A stretch of 64,000 nucleotides of DNA from an uncultured Eubacterium sp. (GCA_948579355.1 CAPAOV010000006.1:70135-134134), one strand, 5' to 3'. Shown: positions 26,574 to 36,065, numbered from the stretch's first letter. Notes: a model not told the origin generated them from the sequence alone. Program-made: numbers and translations.

Positions 26574-27254
26574 ATGGAAAATATAATTGAGACGAAACAT
26601 ATCAAACAGAGTTTCCCTGTGGCCGGCGGCAAAGAACTGGTTGTACTAAAGGATATCAATATTCAGATACCGAGGGGCAAACTGACGATGCTCCGCGGGC
26701 GTTCCGGTTCCGGAAAAACGACGCTTATGAATCTGCTCAGCGCACTGGACTATCCGAAAGAGGGCGCCGTGCTGCTAGAGGGGCAGGAAATACAAAATAT
26801 GCCGGAGCACGAGAGGGAAAAAATCCGAAAAAAAGAGATTGGTTTTATTTTTCAGTCAGTTGCGCTCATACCGATGATGACCGCCTATGAGAACGTAGAG
26901 TTTGTCATGCGGCTGGCGGGCTATAAGGGAAATCGCAAAAAGCGTGCGGAGGAGTGTCTGAAGCTTGTCGGTCTCGGCGGACGCATGCACCATATGCCGC
27001 AGGAACTGTCGGGAGGCGAACAGCAGCGTGTGGCGATTGCCAGAGCGATAGCGCATGCGCCGAAGATTATTTTTGCTGACGAGCCAACGGCTGAGCTCGA
27101 TAGCGCGACAGGACTGCAGATTATGAAAATCTTTAAAGAGCTGATTGAGGGGCAGGATGTAACAATCGTGATGACGACACATGACACGGGACTTATGGAA
27201 ATCGCCGATTGCATTTATCAGATTGAGGATGGTGAGATAGTCGATGAAAATTAA
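26574..27254 (+). CDS. ABC transporter ATPase (MacB/LolD type), first
   Basis: A 226-residue nucleotide-binding subunit. Walker A is GRSGSGKT (residues 43-50), the Q-loop is FIFQSV, the signature is LSGGEQQR (near 145) and Walker B is IIFADEPT (near 165), with the switch His in MTTHDTG. Size and motifs are those of the short ATPases that serve FtsX-type permeases. It starts 10 nt after the permease gene behind GGGAGG (26564-26569) and overlaps the next ATPase gene by 11 nt. Confidence 0.93.
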   Translation: MENIIETKHIKQSFPVAGGKELVVLKDINIQIPRGKLTMLRGRSGSGKTTLMNLLSALDYPKEGAVLLEGQEIQNMPEHEREKIRKKEIGFIFQSVALIPMMTAYENVEFVMRLAGYKGNRKKRAEECLKLVGLGGRMHHMPQELSGGEQQRVAIARAIAHAPKIIFADEPTAELDSATGLQIMKIFKELIEGQDVTIVMTTHDTGLMEIADCIYQIEDGEIVDEN

Positions 27255-28233
27255 TATCAGAGATAAATGGAATAATATCAAACATCTGAACAGTTCGAAT
27301 GAGATGGTCGGGACGCAGGAAGAGCAGATGGACGTAGCGGAAGATGTTATGATTGAATGCGACGGTTTAGTTAAAATTTATAAGACAAAGGATATTGAAG
27401 TTCTGGCGCTGCAGGGACTTGATTTGACGGTAAAGCGCGGCGAATTGATGGCTATTATCGGAAATAGCGGCAGCGGTAAGTCTACGTTCCTGAACATGAT
27501 AGGCGGATTAGACCGTCCGTCTGCGGGAAAGCTGTATGTGGATGGGAAGAATCTGTTTCAGATGAGCGAGCAGGAACTGGTTGAATATAAGAGAAATACG
27601 GTAGGGTTTGTCTGGCAGAATAATGCAAGGAATCTGCTTCCGTATTTGAGCGCGTGGGAAAATGTTATGACGCCGATGCTTTTTGATGAGGGGAAAGGGA
27701 TATCAGCAGAAGAGAAGAAGCAGCGGGCTATGGAATTGCTCGATTTGGTCGGACTTTCCCATCGCAAAAATAGCAGCTTAAGCCAGTTGTCAGGAGGCGA
27801 ACAGCAGCGCGTTGCCATTGCTATTGCGCTGGCAAATAATCCCAAATTGTTACTGGCAGATGAGCCGACAGGCGCCGTTGACCGGAAAACAGCAGATTCT
27901 ATTTTGGAAATGTTTCGCAAGTTAAATGAGACGCTTGGTATAACGATTGTCATTGTTACGCATGATAAAGAACTAGCGAACAAAGTAAATCGTGTCATTT
28001 CCATTCGCGATGGCAAGACAAGCAGTGAGCGGATTATGAAGAGCGACTATAAGGAACGGCTGGAAAGTCTGGATATAAACTGGAAAGAAGAAGAGACGCA
28101 GGAAGAGTTCGCCGTATTGGACAGAGCGGGACGCGTCCAGATTCCAAGCGAACTGTTAGAAGAGATGGGAATGGAGGGAAACAAAGTAAAATTGGAATTG
28201 GTAAATGGGAAAATTGTTATTGAAAAGCCATAA
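27244..28233 (+). CDS. ABC transporter ATPase with C-terminal AbrB/SpoVT-like domain
   Basis: A 329-residue protein. After an N-terminal extension of about 35 residues, a complete ATPase domain carries Walker A GNSGSGKST (near 75), signature LSGGEQQR, Walker B LLLADEPTGAVD and switch His TH. The last 45 residues (about 285-329) contain LDRAGRVQIPSELLEEMG and a short beta end, the pattern of AbrB/SpoVT swapped-hairpin domains that usually bind DNA or form dimers. This could hold the ATPase dimer or let the transporter report to transcription. It is translated with an overlap from the first ATPase gene and ends the operon. Confidence 0.85.
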   Translation: MKINIRDKWNNIKHLNSSNEMVGTQEEQMDVAEDVMIECDGLVKIYKTKDIEVLALQGLDLTVKRGELMAIIGNSGSGKSTFLNMIGGLDRPSAGKLYVDGKNLFQMSEQELVEYKRNTVGFVWQNNARNLLPYLSAWENVMTPMLFDEGKGISAEEKKQRAMELLDLVGLSHRKNSSLSQLSGGEQQRVAIAIALANNPKLLLADEPTGAVDRKTADSILEMFRKLNETLGITIVIVTHDKELANKVNRVISIRDGKTSSERIMKSDYKERLESLDINWKEEETQEEFAVLDRAGRVQIPSELLEEMGMEGNKVKLELVNGKIVIEKP

Positions 28234-28305
28234 AAGGAATGATATACTTATTTCTAAAGCGATAATTTAAAGCGATAATTGTTGAGTTAAAAAGAGGTGG
28301 AAAAA

Positions 28306-29304
28306 ATGGACTATATGAAAGGATATAATAGCCGAAGAAGCAGGCGCAGGAAGTCCCGAAGCCGGATAAGCAGGCCGAACAACGATATTATAAATTCCGG
28401 ATATTATCGCAGTAAGAGCAAATATATAGGAAATTCTCCGGTCGCCGCTAAACGCAGGGGTATATTGATTGGTGTGTCGGTAGTTTTTCTGATACTCCTT
28501 TTTATTTCTGTTTTACTTCTGGCAACAAGAAAGTCCGCTCCCGCACCAATCAGAGATGGGGAACGTGTTGTCAGCGATAGTGCGGCTGAGGCGATGGCGG
28601 CGGAGAAGTCAATGGAGCCGGACGGTGTGGCGAAAGAAGTTGCGTCGGTGTCTACGCTGGCGCCGGAGGCGATTTGTACGCCTGCACCGACACCAAGACC
28701 GAAAGCGGTTGCCCTGACGTTTGACGACGGGCCGAGAAGTACTTCGGACAGGACGCCTAAGGTATTGGAAATGCTGAAAAAATATAATGCGCACGCCACA
28801 TTTTTTGTAGTAGGTCAATCTGTGGCAGGCAATGCAGCCGTACTTAAACAAGAGGTCGCACAGGGATGTGAAATAGCAAATCATTCATGGGACCACACGA
28901 ATTTGTCGACGCTTTCCATGAAGAAAGTAAATAAGCAGTATAATAAGACGGCTAATCTTGTGAAGAAACTGGTTGGTTATGATATTAAGCTGCTACGGCC
29001 GCCGTATGGTGCGATTAGCGATAAAATGCGCAAATCGTTGAAGCATCCGATGGTGCTTTGGAATGTAGATACGTTGGACTGGCAGTCCAAAAACCCGAAA
29101 GCCATATTAAAGAAAGTAAAGAAGAGCGTAAAAGATGGTGATATTATTCTAATGCACGATATCCATCCGACTTCGGCAACGGCGCTTGAAAAAGTACTGC
29201 CGTGGTTAGTGAAAAACGGCTATGATATTTTAACCGTGTCCGAATTAGCTGAGCGGAAAGGTGTAAAGATGAGCAACGGAAAAGCGTACGGAGGTTTTTA
29301 TTAA
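28306..29304 (+). CDS. Membrane-anchored polysaccharide deacetylase (NodB family)
   Basis: A 332-residue protein. A very Arg/Ser-rich cytoplasmic end (1-50) precedes one membrane helix (about 54-75), a Pro/Ala linker, and a NodB catalytic domain from about residue 130. Catalytic motifs are complete: TFDDGP (metal Asp), NHSWDH (HxxxH metal His pair), RPPYG, VDTLDW and ILMHD. It probably removes acetyl groups from peptidoglycan outside the membrane. ATG 28306 has AGAGGTGG just upstream. The end overlaps by 4 nt the convergent gene on the other strand. Confidence 0.92.
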   Translation: MDYMKGYNSRRSRRRKSRSRISRPNNDIINSGYYRSKSKYIGNSPVAAKRRGILIGVSVVFLILLFISVLLLATRKSAPAPIRDGERVVSDSAAEAMAAEKSMEPDGVAKEVASVSTLAPEAICTPAPTPRPKAVALTFDDGPRSTSDRTPKVLEMLKKYNAHATFFVVGQSVAGNAAVLKQEVAQGCEIANHSWDHTNLSTLSMKKVNKQYNKTANLVKKLVGYDIKLLRPPYGAISDKMRKSLKHPMVLWNVDTLDWQSKNPKAILKKVKKSVKDGDIILMHDIHPTSATALEKVLPWLVKNGYDILTVSELAERKGVKMSNGKAYGGFY

Positions 29305-29654
29305 TGTTCTTTTTCCTGCATTTTTTCCAAATCATCATAATAGGAATACAGTGTTTGGACGCCGTTTTCCAAAAGATAATAGTGACAGATATAGGGAATC
29401 AGCAGGGCGAAAAATAGTAAGTCTAATGCTAGTAGTAGTGGCAGGTATTGACCTGCCACTAGTGTTATAAAAATACTGCTGACAGTCAAAATGGCAAAGA
29501 GTACTGTCACAATAAGGTGTATCAGCCGTTCGTGCTGAAAAAACTGAATTTGTACTAAAAGTTTTTCTTTTTCACGAGGAATCTCATTTTCGTTGATTGA
29601 CATTTGTGTTATCCTTTTATAATATGTAAGATAGTAACGCATTCTTTTTCCCAT
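29301..29654 (-). CDS. Small membrane protein with two helices, unknown function
   Basis: A 117-residue protein starting MGKRMRYYLTYYKRIT. A basic, Tyr-rich N-terminus is followed by a polar helix, two adjacent membrane segments (about 52-72 and 77-97) and a short charged tail. I place the start at 29654, where AAGGAGA sits at 7-nt spacing on the minus strand; the longer upstream extension is not supported. I do not recognise the family. It converges on the deacetylase gene with a 4-nt overlap and no clear terminator. Confidence 0.65.
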   Translation of the reverse strand: MGKRMRYYLTYYKRITQMSINENEIPREKEKLLVQIQFFQHERLIHLIVTVLFAILTVSSIFITLVAGQYLPLLLALDLLFFALLIPYICHYYLLENGVQTLYSYYDDLEKMQEKEH

Positions 29655-29817
29655 AGCGGTATCTCCTTTCAATATGCAGAGTATTGTGAAAGTTGTAAAA
29701 CAACAGAGCAAGCGAAAGCATCAGTTGTGGTAAAATACCTTTTACCCAATATCAATTATATAGGAAAGAAAGAGTTCTGACAAGTTTTGCATCAGTATTT
29801 AAGAGAGGATTGTTTTG

Positions 29818-31239
29818 ATGTATGAATATAACCCGAAATCGGGTATTGCGGATGAATTTATTAATGATAAAGAAATTTTAGCTTCTTTAGCTTATGCAAA
29901 AGAAAATAGAAAGAATAAAGAATTAATAGATGCCGTTCTTCAAAAGGCACATAAAAGAAAGGGTATCTCACACAGAGAGGCGGCTCTTTTGCTGGCGTGT
30001 GAACTAGAAGAGGAAAATCAGGAGATTGCCCGATTGGCGCGGGAAATCAAAGAGCATTTTTATGGGAACCGGATTGTCATGTTTGCCCCGCTGTATTTGT
30101 CCAATTATTGCGTGAACGATTGTGTTTACTGTCCTTACCACAGGAGAAATCAACACATCGTGCGAAAAAAGCTGACGCAGCAGGAGATTGAGCAGGAAGT
30201 AATCGCTCTTCAGGATATGGGGCATAAGCGCCTTGCCATTGAAGCGGGGGAAGACCCTTTACATAATCCCTTGGAATATATATTGGAGAGCATTGAAACG
30301 ATTTATCGTATCCGGCATAAAAACGGAGCGATAAGACGTGTCAATGTCAACATTGCAGCAACTTCTGTTGAAGATTACAGAAAGCTGAAAGAGGCGGGAA
30401 TAGGTACTTATATTCTATTTCAGGAGACATATCATAAAGAGGCTTACCGTCAGCTTCATCCGTCGGGGCCAAAGAGTGATTATAATTATCACACAGAAGC
30501 GATGGATAGGGCTATGGAGGCAGGAATTGATGATGTTGGATGCGGAGTACTATTTGGACTGGACAAGTATCAATATGAATTAGTAGGTCTTATTATGCAC
30601 GCGGAACATTTGGAATCGAGGTTCGGGGTTGGGCCGCATACGATTAGTGTGCCCCGTGTATGCCCTGCGGATGATGTCAATCCAGAAGCTTTAAATGCTA
30701 TTCCGGATGAGATTTTTGAAAAGATTGTAGCGGTAATCCGCATTGCTGTACCATATACGGGAATGATTATATCGACAAGGGAAACAAAAGAAGTCAGAGA
30801 GAAAGTATTGGCATTGGGAGTAAGCCAGATGAGTGGCGGCTCCCGCACAAGTGTAGGCGGCTATGTCAATGAGGAGCCGGAAGAGGAAAATTCAGCACAG
30901 TTTGAAGTGACCGACCGGCGTAGTTTGAGTGAAGTAGTTGATTGGCTGCTGGATATAGGGTACATTCCAAGTTTTTGTACTGCCTGCTATCGGGAGGGGC
31001 GTACTGGAGACCGTTTCATGCAATTGGTGAAAGGGGGTCAGATTGCCAATTGCTGTCAGCCCAATGCGCTGATGACACTGAAAGAGTATTTAGAAGATTA
31101 CGCTTCTGAGGCTACAAAAAGGAAAGGGGAACAGGTACTTTTTAAGGAATTGGAAAAGATAGAAAATCCAGTTGTCAAGGAAAAGACGAGAGAATATATA
31201 AAAGGAATTTGTGAGGGCAAACGGGATTTTCGTTTTTAA
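29818..31239 (+). CDS. hydG: [FeFe] hydrogenase H-cluster radical SAM maturase HydG
   Basis: HydG splits tyrosine to make the CO and cyanide ligands of the hydrogenase H-cluster. The 473-residue protein has the radical-SAM cluster motif CVNDCVYC (Cys98, Cys102, Cys105), the biotin-synthase-type barrel, and a C-terminal domain with CTAC (387, 390) and NCCQPNA (412-413) for the auxiliary cluster. Length and motifs fit HydG rather than ThiH. Start ATG 29818 has AGAGAGG at 29802-29808. Neither hydE, hydF nor a hydrogenase gene is in the window; MutS-like genes follow instead. Confidence 0.95.
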   Translation: MYEYNPKSGIADEFINDKEILASLAYAKENRKNKELIDAVLQKAHKRKGISHREAALLLACELEEENQEIARLAREIKEHFYGNRIVMFAPLYLSNYCVNDCVYCPYHRRNQHIVRKKLTQQEIEQEVIALQDMGHKRLAIEAGEDPLHNPLEYILESIETIYRIRHKNGAIRRVNVNIAATSVEDYRKLKEAGIGTYILFQETYHKEAYRQLHPSGPKSDYNYHTEAMDRAMEAGIDDVGCGVLFGLDKYQYELVGLIMHAEHLESRFGVGPHTISVPRVCPADDVNPEALNAIPDEIFEKIVAVIRIAVPYTGMIISTRETKEVREKVLALGVSQMSGGSRTSVGGYVNEEPEEENSAQFEVTDRRSLSEVVDWLLDIGYIPSFCTACYREGRTGDRFMQLVKGGQIANCCQPNALMTLKEYLEDYASEATKRKGEQVLFKELEKIENPVVKEKTREYIKGICEGKRDFRF

Positions 31240-31285
31240 TGATAACAATGGAGGAGCGGTAAATTGCTCAGAAATGAGGATTATT

Positions 31286-32788
31286 ATGGGATTTGTAGGA
31301 ATATTGGGGGATGAAGTCTGCCAGCGGGAAGATAAGAAGCCCATTTTTCAAGACTTCAATTTAGATGTCTGCATATCAAGGATGAATAGTTTGAGTAAGG
31401 GGTATGATTTACAGGAATTACTGACTAATATGCCTCAGAAACTGGAGACCATCCGATATCGCAGGCAGATTACAAAAGATATGCAGTCGGAGGCAGTGAG
31501 GGGAGCGTTTGCCCGTTATGCCAATCATATGGAGCGGGCAATTAAACAAGAAAAACAGAGCAAATATAACCATCATCTTCCACAGCAGCAAAAGTGGCAT
31601 GTGGATGCTCTATGTACTTATGCAGATGCAGTGGAGGAGTTATTTGGCGCACTTAGCGGGTGTACGGAATTGTCAGAAGAGCTGCTTTCCTTAGTAAAGT
31701 ATTTAGACGAGTATATATCGTCAGAGGAATATGGCAATTGGCGTCTGATGTTGAAAGAAGTCCGTGAAAAACTAAATAATCGTTCAGTCGTATTTTCCCT
31801 TCAAAAGAATAAAGTAGTGCTAGAGGAACAGGGAGAGTATGAGGAATTTGGAAAACGTATGCTGCGGGCGTTTTCTGTTAAGGAGGCGACAGAGAACCGG
31901 TTCACTAAGAATGATACGGATACACTTAGTCTTCTCGAGCGCATTTTGGCGGAACGGATTATGAAGCAGAGTGATTTGACAAAGCCAATGCAGCGCTTGA
32001 TGGAAGTGTCAATGGATGAGCCGCTGCTGCAGTTAGTTACGGATGTTCAGTACTATCTTGGTTTTTATAAATTTGTGGATGAGATGAAAGCGAGCGGGTA
32101 TGTCTTTTCCCTGCCAAAGGAAGGGAAACAGATGTCGATTCGTGCAGGTTATGATGTGGCAATGGCGGCCAAAGGGGAACGGGAGGTCATCAGTAATGAT
32201 TTTTCCATGTCGGAGGAAGAGCGTTTTTTTGTGATAACAGGAGCTAACGGTGGCGGGAAGACAACATTTGCACGTATGATTGGACAGATTCTCTATTTCT
32301 TTCGCATGGGATTTCTAGTACCTTGTGAAGAAGCTGAAATTCCTTGTTTTACTGATGTATTATCGCACTTTTCCAATGAAGAGACAGAGGCGTCGGGGAG
32401 AGGAAAGCTCGTGGAGGAGTTGGTGAGATTACAGCCAATGATGAAAGAGCAGAACGAAAATTGTTTTGTTATCTTGAACGAATTGTTTACGACGGCGGCG
32501 ACACTCGATGCCGGAATCATGGGAAAGAAAGTGTTGTCACATTTTATGCAGATGAATTGCAGAGGGATATATGTAACGCATATACAGTCGCTGGCGGAAG
32601 AGCGGGATGGTGTTGTGAGCATGGTTGCTGAATTGGAAGAGGACCATCATACCCGTTCCTTTAAGATTGTGAGAAAACCGGCGCAAGAGGGAGAATATGA
32701 AGATTCTCTCATAACAAAATACCATATGACATATGAACAGATGAAGGAGGTGATGGGACATGGGGATTCGCTTTTTTCAGGAAAGTAA
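31286..32788 (+). CDS. MutS-related ATPase, first of a tandem pair
   Basis: A 500-residue protein without the mismatch-binding N-terminal domain of MutS. A long helical lever-like region (about 30-330) leads to a MutS domain V ATPase: Walker A GANGGGKTT (near 347), Walker B VILNELFTT with Asn where MutS has Asp, and the switch THIQ. Such shortened MutS-like proteins are common in Clostridia and their function is unknown. I use ATG 31286, supported by TGAGGA (31275-31280). The end overlaps the second MutS-like gene by 29 nt. Confidence 0.8.
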   Translation: MGFVGILGDEVCQREDKKPIFQDFNLDVCISRMNSLSKGYDLQELLTNMPQKLETIRYRRQITKDMQSEAVRGAFARYANHMERAIKQEKQSKYNHHLPQQQKWHVDALCTYADAVEELFGALSGCTELSEELLSLVKYLDEYISSEEYGNWRLMLKEVREKLNNRSVVFSLQKNKVVLEEQGEYEEFGKRMLRAFSVKEATENRFTKNDTDTLSLLERILAERIMKQSDLTKPMQRLMEVSMDEPLLQLVTDVQYYLGFYKFVDEMKASGYVFSLPKEGKQMSIRAGYDVAMAAKGEREVISNDFSMSEEERFFVITGANGGGKTTFARMIGQILYFFRMGFLVPCEEAEIPCFTDVLSHFSNEETEASGRGKLVEELVRLQPMMKEQNENCFVILNELFTTAATLDAGIMGKKVLSHFMQMNCRGIYVTHIQSLAEERDGVVSMVAELEEDHHTRSFKIVRKPAQEGEYEDSLITKYHMTYEQMKEVMGHGDSLFSGK

Positions 32789-34235
32789 CGAAGTATACGG
32801 CAATGCTGCCGATGTTGTCAAAGACTTAAACCTTACGTTCATCGCCCGCAATATGGCGCACAATAATTATGGAGACGTCACTTATATATTGGAGTTTCTG
32901 AAACATCCGCTTGTCACGGAAGAGGAGATTGAGGAAAGGCAGAAAGTAGTCATGGCGGCCTGCGATAACACTTCGTTTATGTATGAACTACGGAAAGTCA
33001 TTGTTCAGACATGGGAGGATTTGCAGCAGAGCCTGAAAGCGGTACAGGATACCCGTGGAAAGCATTTGATGGAACAGACGGTTATTGGAATTCAAGTAGA
33101 AAGTATGCGCAGTCTGATTATCGGATTACAAAATATCCATGAGCTGTTACAAAAGTACAAGAATCAATGTCAGACGTCTGCATTTGCTTCGTTTTATGCT
33201 TCATTCTATCAGGAAGAACCGCCGGAACTTTTGGAAGAGCAGAAAGATTTAGTTATGCATTTGGATAGTTTTAAGGATAAGGGAGAAATTTTGCTCTGTG
33301 CGAATGTCGGTCCCGGTTTTACTTTGCAGGATGCCGATATATTGGCAGTCAGTAAAAAGGCGCGCCGGCTTAGCGGAGGACTGTTTTCCGGCAAATGGGG
33401 TCAGGTGATTTCGAATGAAGAGGTTTACCAAAGCGGCGTTGAATTTGCCAATCAGGTAATCTTGAAATTGTTGGAGCGATGTATTCCGTTTATGCAGCAC
33501 TGGGAGGAGCAGCTTAACACAATGATGCGTCAGGCAATGTTTTTAGCCGGATGCGCTAGATTGTATGAACGCGGACGGGAGTCGGGAATGCATTTTTGTA
33601 TGCCGGATAAGAAAGAGGAGACGGCAGACAGAGTATACGAGCTGTCTTTGGCGCTGCAGACACTTGAATTTCCAATCCCAAACACGGTAGCACTGTCAAA
33701 GTACCGCTCGATTTTAGTGACGGGAGCCAATCAGGGGGGAAAATCGACCTTTTTGCGCAGTCTTGGTATTGCACAGATTATGTGTCAGACGGGGATGTTT
33801 GTTCCCGCTCAAAGCTATCCACTGCATGCTTATCAAGATATTTTTACCCATTTTACCAGACGGGAAGATGTAACTATGAATATGGGGAAATTTGAAGAAG
33901 AATTAAAGCGCATGGAACAAATTCTTCGAGGCGCTAAGAAAAACACATTGATTCTTTTGAATGAATCGTTTGCCACGACGACTGAAGTGACAGCATTTCA
34001 AATTGCGATGGATATTACCCATGCCTGTTTAGAAGAGTGCGTCACAACATGGCTAGTAACACATATTACAAAGTATGCCAAAGAACTCTATCGGGAGGGG
34101 CATGACGATGTATTGTTTCTGTCTGCGGGGAGACAAACCGACGGGGAAGTTCGGTTTAAGATGTACGAAAAGGAACCGGGAGATACCAGTTATGGTTTGG
34201 AGCTGTATGAGCAGATGATAGAATCGGGGAAATAA
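32760..34235 (+). CDS. MutS-related ATPase, second of a tandem pair
   Basis: A 491-residue paralogue of the preceding protein, with helical middle (about 50-310) and C-terminal ATPase: Walker A GANQGGKST (near residue 324), Walker B LILLNESFATT, switch THITK. As in its neighbour the Walker B acidic pair is Asn-Glu. The two may form an asymmetric dimer, as MutS-type ATPase sites are built from both subunits; that is inference from their coupled translation and equal size. ATG 32760 lies within the end of the first gene, behind AAGGAGG (32744-32750). Confidence 0.8.
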   Translation: MGIRFFQESNEVYGNAADVVKDLNLTFIARNMAHNNYGDVTYILEFLKHPLVTEEEIEERQKVVMAACDNTSFMYELRKVIVQTWEDLQQSLKAVQDTRGKHLMEQTVIGIQVESMRSLIIGLQNIHELLQKYKNQCQTSAFASFYASFYQEEPPELLEEQKDLVMHLDSFKDKGEILLCANVGPGFTLQDADILAVSKKARRLSGGLFSGKWGQVISNEEVYQSGVEFANQVILKLLERCIPFMQHWEEQLNTMMRQAMFLAGCARLYERGRESGMHFCMPDKKEETADRVYELSLALQTLEFPIPNTVALSKYRSILVTGANQGGKSTFLRSLGIAQIMCQTGMFVPAQSYPLHAYQDIFTHFTRREDVTMNMGKFEEELKRMEQILRGAKKNTLILLNESFATTTEVTAFQIAMDITHACLEECVTTWLVTHITKYAKELYREGHDDVLFLSAGRQTDGEVRFKMYEKEPGDTSYGLELYEQMIESGK

Positions 34236-34310
34236 CCAAATAAATCAGCGGGAAACTTTCATAAGCGCTGCCTATGCCTGTTTCCCGCTTGGAGAATTTT
34301 AATTCTTTGG

Positions 34311-34365
34311 AGCGTTGGACTTTCACAACGCTTTGGAGCGTCGGATTTTCACGACGCTTTTTATT
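34311..34365 (+). terminator. Tandem hairpin terminator after the MutS-like pair
   Basis: Two similar stem-loops follow each other: AGCGTTG/CAACGCT (34311-34332) and AGCGTCG/CGACGCT (34337-34358), each with an 8-nt loop; the second is followed by TTTTATTT. A third, longer inverted repeat (AGCGGGAAAC with GTTTCCCGCT) lies just upstream at about 34247-34290. The T-run overlaps the stop of the convergent paaK. Confidence 0.75.
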
Positions 34366-35665
34366 TGTAGAGATTTCTTTTATCAATGACGCGAACCGCT
34401 TTTCCCTCGCTTCGCGCAATTGTTTTAGGGTCTACCAATTCGACTTCTGCGAGAATGCCAAGCATCGCTTTTAATCCGGAAACCAGTTTTTTCGCAGCGG
34501 TTGTTTTGTTGAAAGAACTGTCGGCCGCCATTTCCGGCGTCAACTCTACTTGTACTACAATTCGGTCACTATTTCCCTGACGGGTTACAATGATTTGATA
34601 GTTTGCCGCATAGCCCTGATTGATTAGAACTGTCTCAATCTGGGATGGGAATACATTAACGCCCTTGACAATCAGCATATCGTCGCTTCGGCCCATTGGT
34701 TTCGTCATTTTTACATGTGTACGGCCGCAGGAACACTTCTTGCGGGACAATACGCAGATATCACGTGTACGGTAGCGAATAAGAGGGAAAGCTTCTTTCG
34801 TAATACTGGTGAATACGAGCTCTCCTTTTTCACCCTCCGGAAGAACTTCTCCGGTGTTTGGGTCAATGATTTCAGCGATAAAATGGTCTTCATTGATATG
34901 CATTCCCTGTTGTTCACTGCACTCAAAGGAAACACCCGGACCGGATATCTCGGTCAGTCCATAAATATCATATGCTTTAATTCCCAATGATTTTTCAATA
35001 TCGCGACGCATCTCCTCTGTCCATGCTTCTGCGCCGAAGATACCGGCTTTTAATTTGATTTTATCTTTCATTCCCCGCTCGTTAATTGCCTCTCCTAAAA
35101 AGGCGGCGTAAGATGGAGTACAACAGAGAATGGTTGAACCGAGGTCGGTCATAAACTGGATTTGGCGTTCTGTGTTGCCCGACGACATCGGGAGAGTAAG
35201 ACAACCTACTTTGTGTGACCCTCCGTTTAAGCCGGGACCACCGGTAAATAACCCATAACCATAGGAAACATGTACGACGTCTTCTTTCGTTCCTCCGGCT
35301 GCCATAATAGCGCGGGCACAGCAGTCTTCCCACAAATCAAGGTCGTTTTGGGTATAAAATGCTACGACGCGGCGGCCGGTTGTTCCGCTCGTGGATTGAA
35401 TGCGTACACAATCACTTACCGGACGAGCCATCAAATCATATGGATAGGCGTCTCTCAAATCATCTTTTGTAAGAAACGGTAATTTATGCAAATCGTCTAC
35501 TGACTTAATATCATCAGGGGTAAGTCCGTTTTCCTGCATCTTTTTGCGGTAATATGGTACATTATCATACACATTTTTTACCTGCTTAACTAATCGCTCA
35601 TTTTGCCATGCAAGAATTTGTTCGCGTGACGCACACTCGATTTTTTCTTGATAATAGTTACTCAT
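34361..35665 (-). CDS. paaK: Phenylacetate-CoA ligase
   Basis: An AMP-forming acid-CoA ligase of 434 residues. Visible are the adenylate-forming loop STSGTTGRR (near residue 91), the YGLTE motif (near 240) with the following GPGV, the RYRTRD segment and the GRSDDMLIVKGVNVFPSQIE hinge typical of PaaK. In gut anaerobes this family activates phenylacetate or other aryl acids, often during aromatic amino-acid fermentation with indolepyruvate oxidoreductase genes, which are not in this window. AGGAGG lies 8 nt before the start on the minus strand. It is transcribed alone, after the cold-shock gene. Confidence 0.92.
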   Translation of the reverse strand: MSNYYQEKIECASREQILAWQNERLVKQVKNVYDNVPYYRKKMQENGLTPDDIKSVDDLHKLPFLTKDDLRDAYPYDLMARPVSDCVRIQSTSGTTGRRVVAFYTQNDLDLWEDCCARAIMAAGGTKEDVVHVSYGYGLFTGGPGLNGGSHKVGCLTLPMSSGNTERQIQFMTDLGSTILCCTPSYAAFLGEAINERGMKDKIKLKAGIFGAEAWTEEMRRDIEKSLGIKAYDIYGLTEISGPGVSFECSEQQGMHINEDHFIAEIIDPNTGEVLPEGEKGELVFTSITKEAFPLIRYRTRDICVLSRKKCSCGRTHVKMTKPMGRSDDMLIVKGVNVFPSQIETVLINQGYAANYQIIVTRQGNSDRIVVQVELTPEMAADSSFNKTTAAKKLVSGLKAMLGILAEVELVDPKTIARSEGKAVRVIDKRNLYK

Positions 35666-35738
35666 AACTGATAAATCCTCCTGCTATTTTATCGTTGATA
35701 TTATCTATTCTACCATAGGAAGAATAGTAGGACAAGAA

Positions 35739-35770
35739 AAAAGATGTTTCACATCAGGGAAACATCTTTT
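35739..35770 (-). terminator. Terminator after the cold-shock gene
   Basis: AAAAGATGTTTC (35739-35750) and GAAACATCTTTT (35759-35770) form a perfect 12-bp stem. On the minus strand it is followed by a T-run, and it lies 60 nt after the cold-shock gene and before paaK. It may work in both directions. Confidence 0.8.
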
Positions 35771-35829
35771 CTGTTACAACCTCTTAATTTATATAATTCT
35801 TTATCAAAAATTATGCCATTAACATTCGA

Positions 35830-36027
35830 TTATAACTTTGTTACGTTTGCTGCCTGCGGGCCTTTCTCGCCGTCAATCACTTCGAATTCAACCTCATCGC
35901 CTTCATCTAAAACTTTGAAGCCATCCATCTGCAATGCGGAGAAATGTACGAATACATCGTTTCCCTCTTCATCAGAAATAAATCCGAATCCTTTTTTAGC
36001 ATTAAACCATTTAACTGTACCTTTCAT
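35830..36027 (-). CDS. Cold-shock protein (CspA family)
   Basis: A 65-residue single-domain protein binding single-stranded RNA and DNA. It starts MKGTVKWFNAKKGFGFI, with both RNA-binding motifs (KGFGFI and VFVHFS) intact, and ends ANVTKL. This is the usual length and sequence of the family. AGGAGG lies 9 nt before the start, in a leader of roughly 30 nt. It is a single-gene unit with its own promoter and terminator. Confidence 0.97.
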   Translation of the reverse strand: MKGTVKWFNAKKGFGFISDEEGNDVFVHFSALQMDGFKVLDEGDEVEFEVIDGEKGPQAANVTKL

Positions 36028-36065
36028 GTGTTCTGCCTCCTAGAAATAAAATTTAACACGTACTA

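Noticed and set aside
28255..28282. Short direct repeat AAAGCGATAATT twice before the deacetylase gene
   Set aside because: Too short and only two copies; it may be a regulator site but nothing else supports it.
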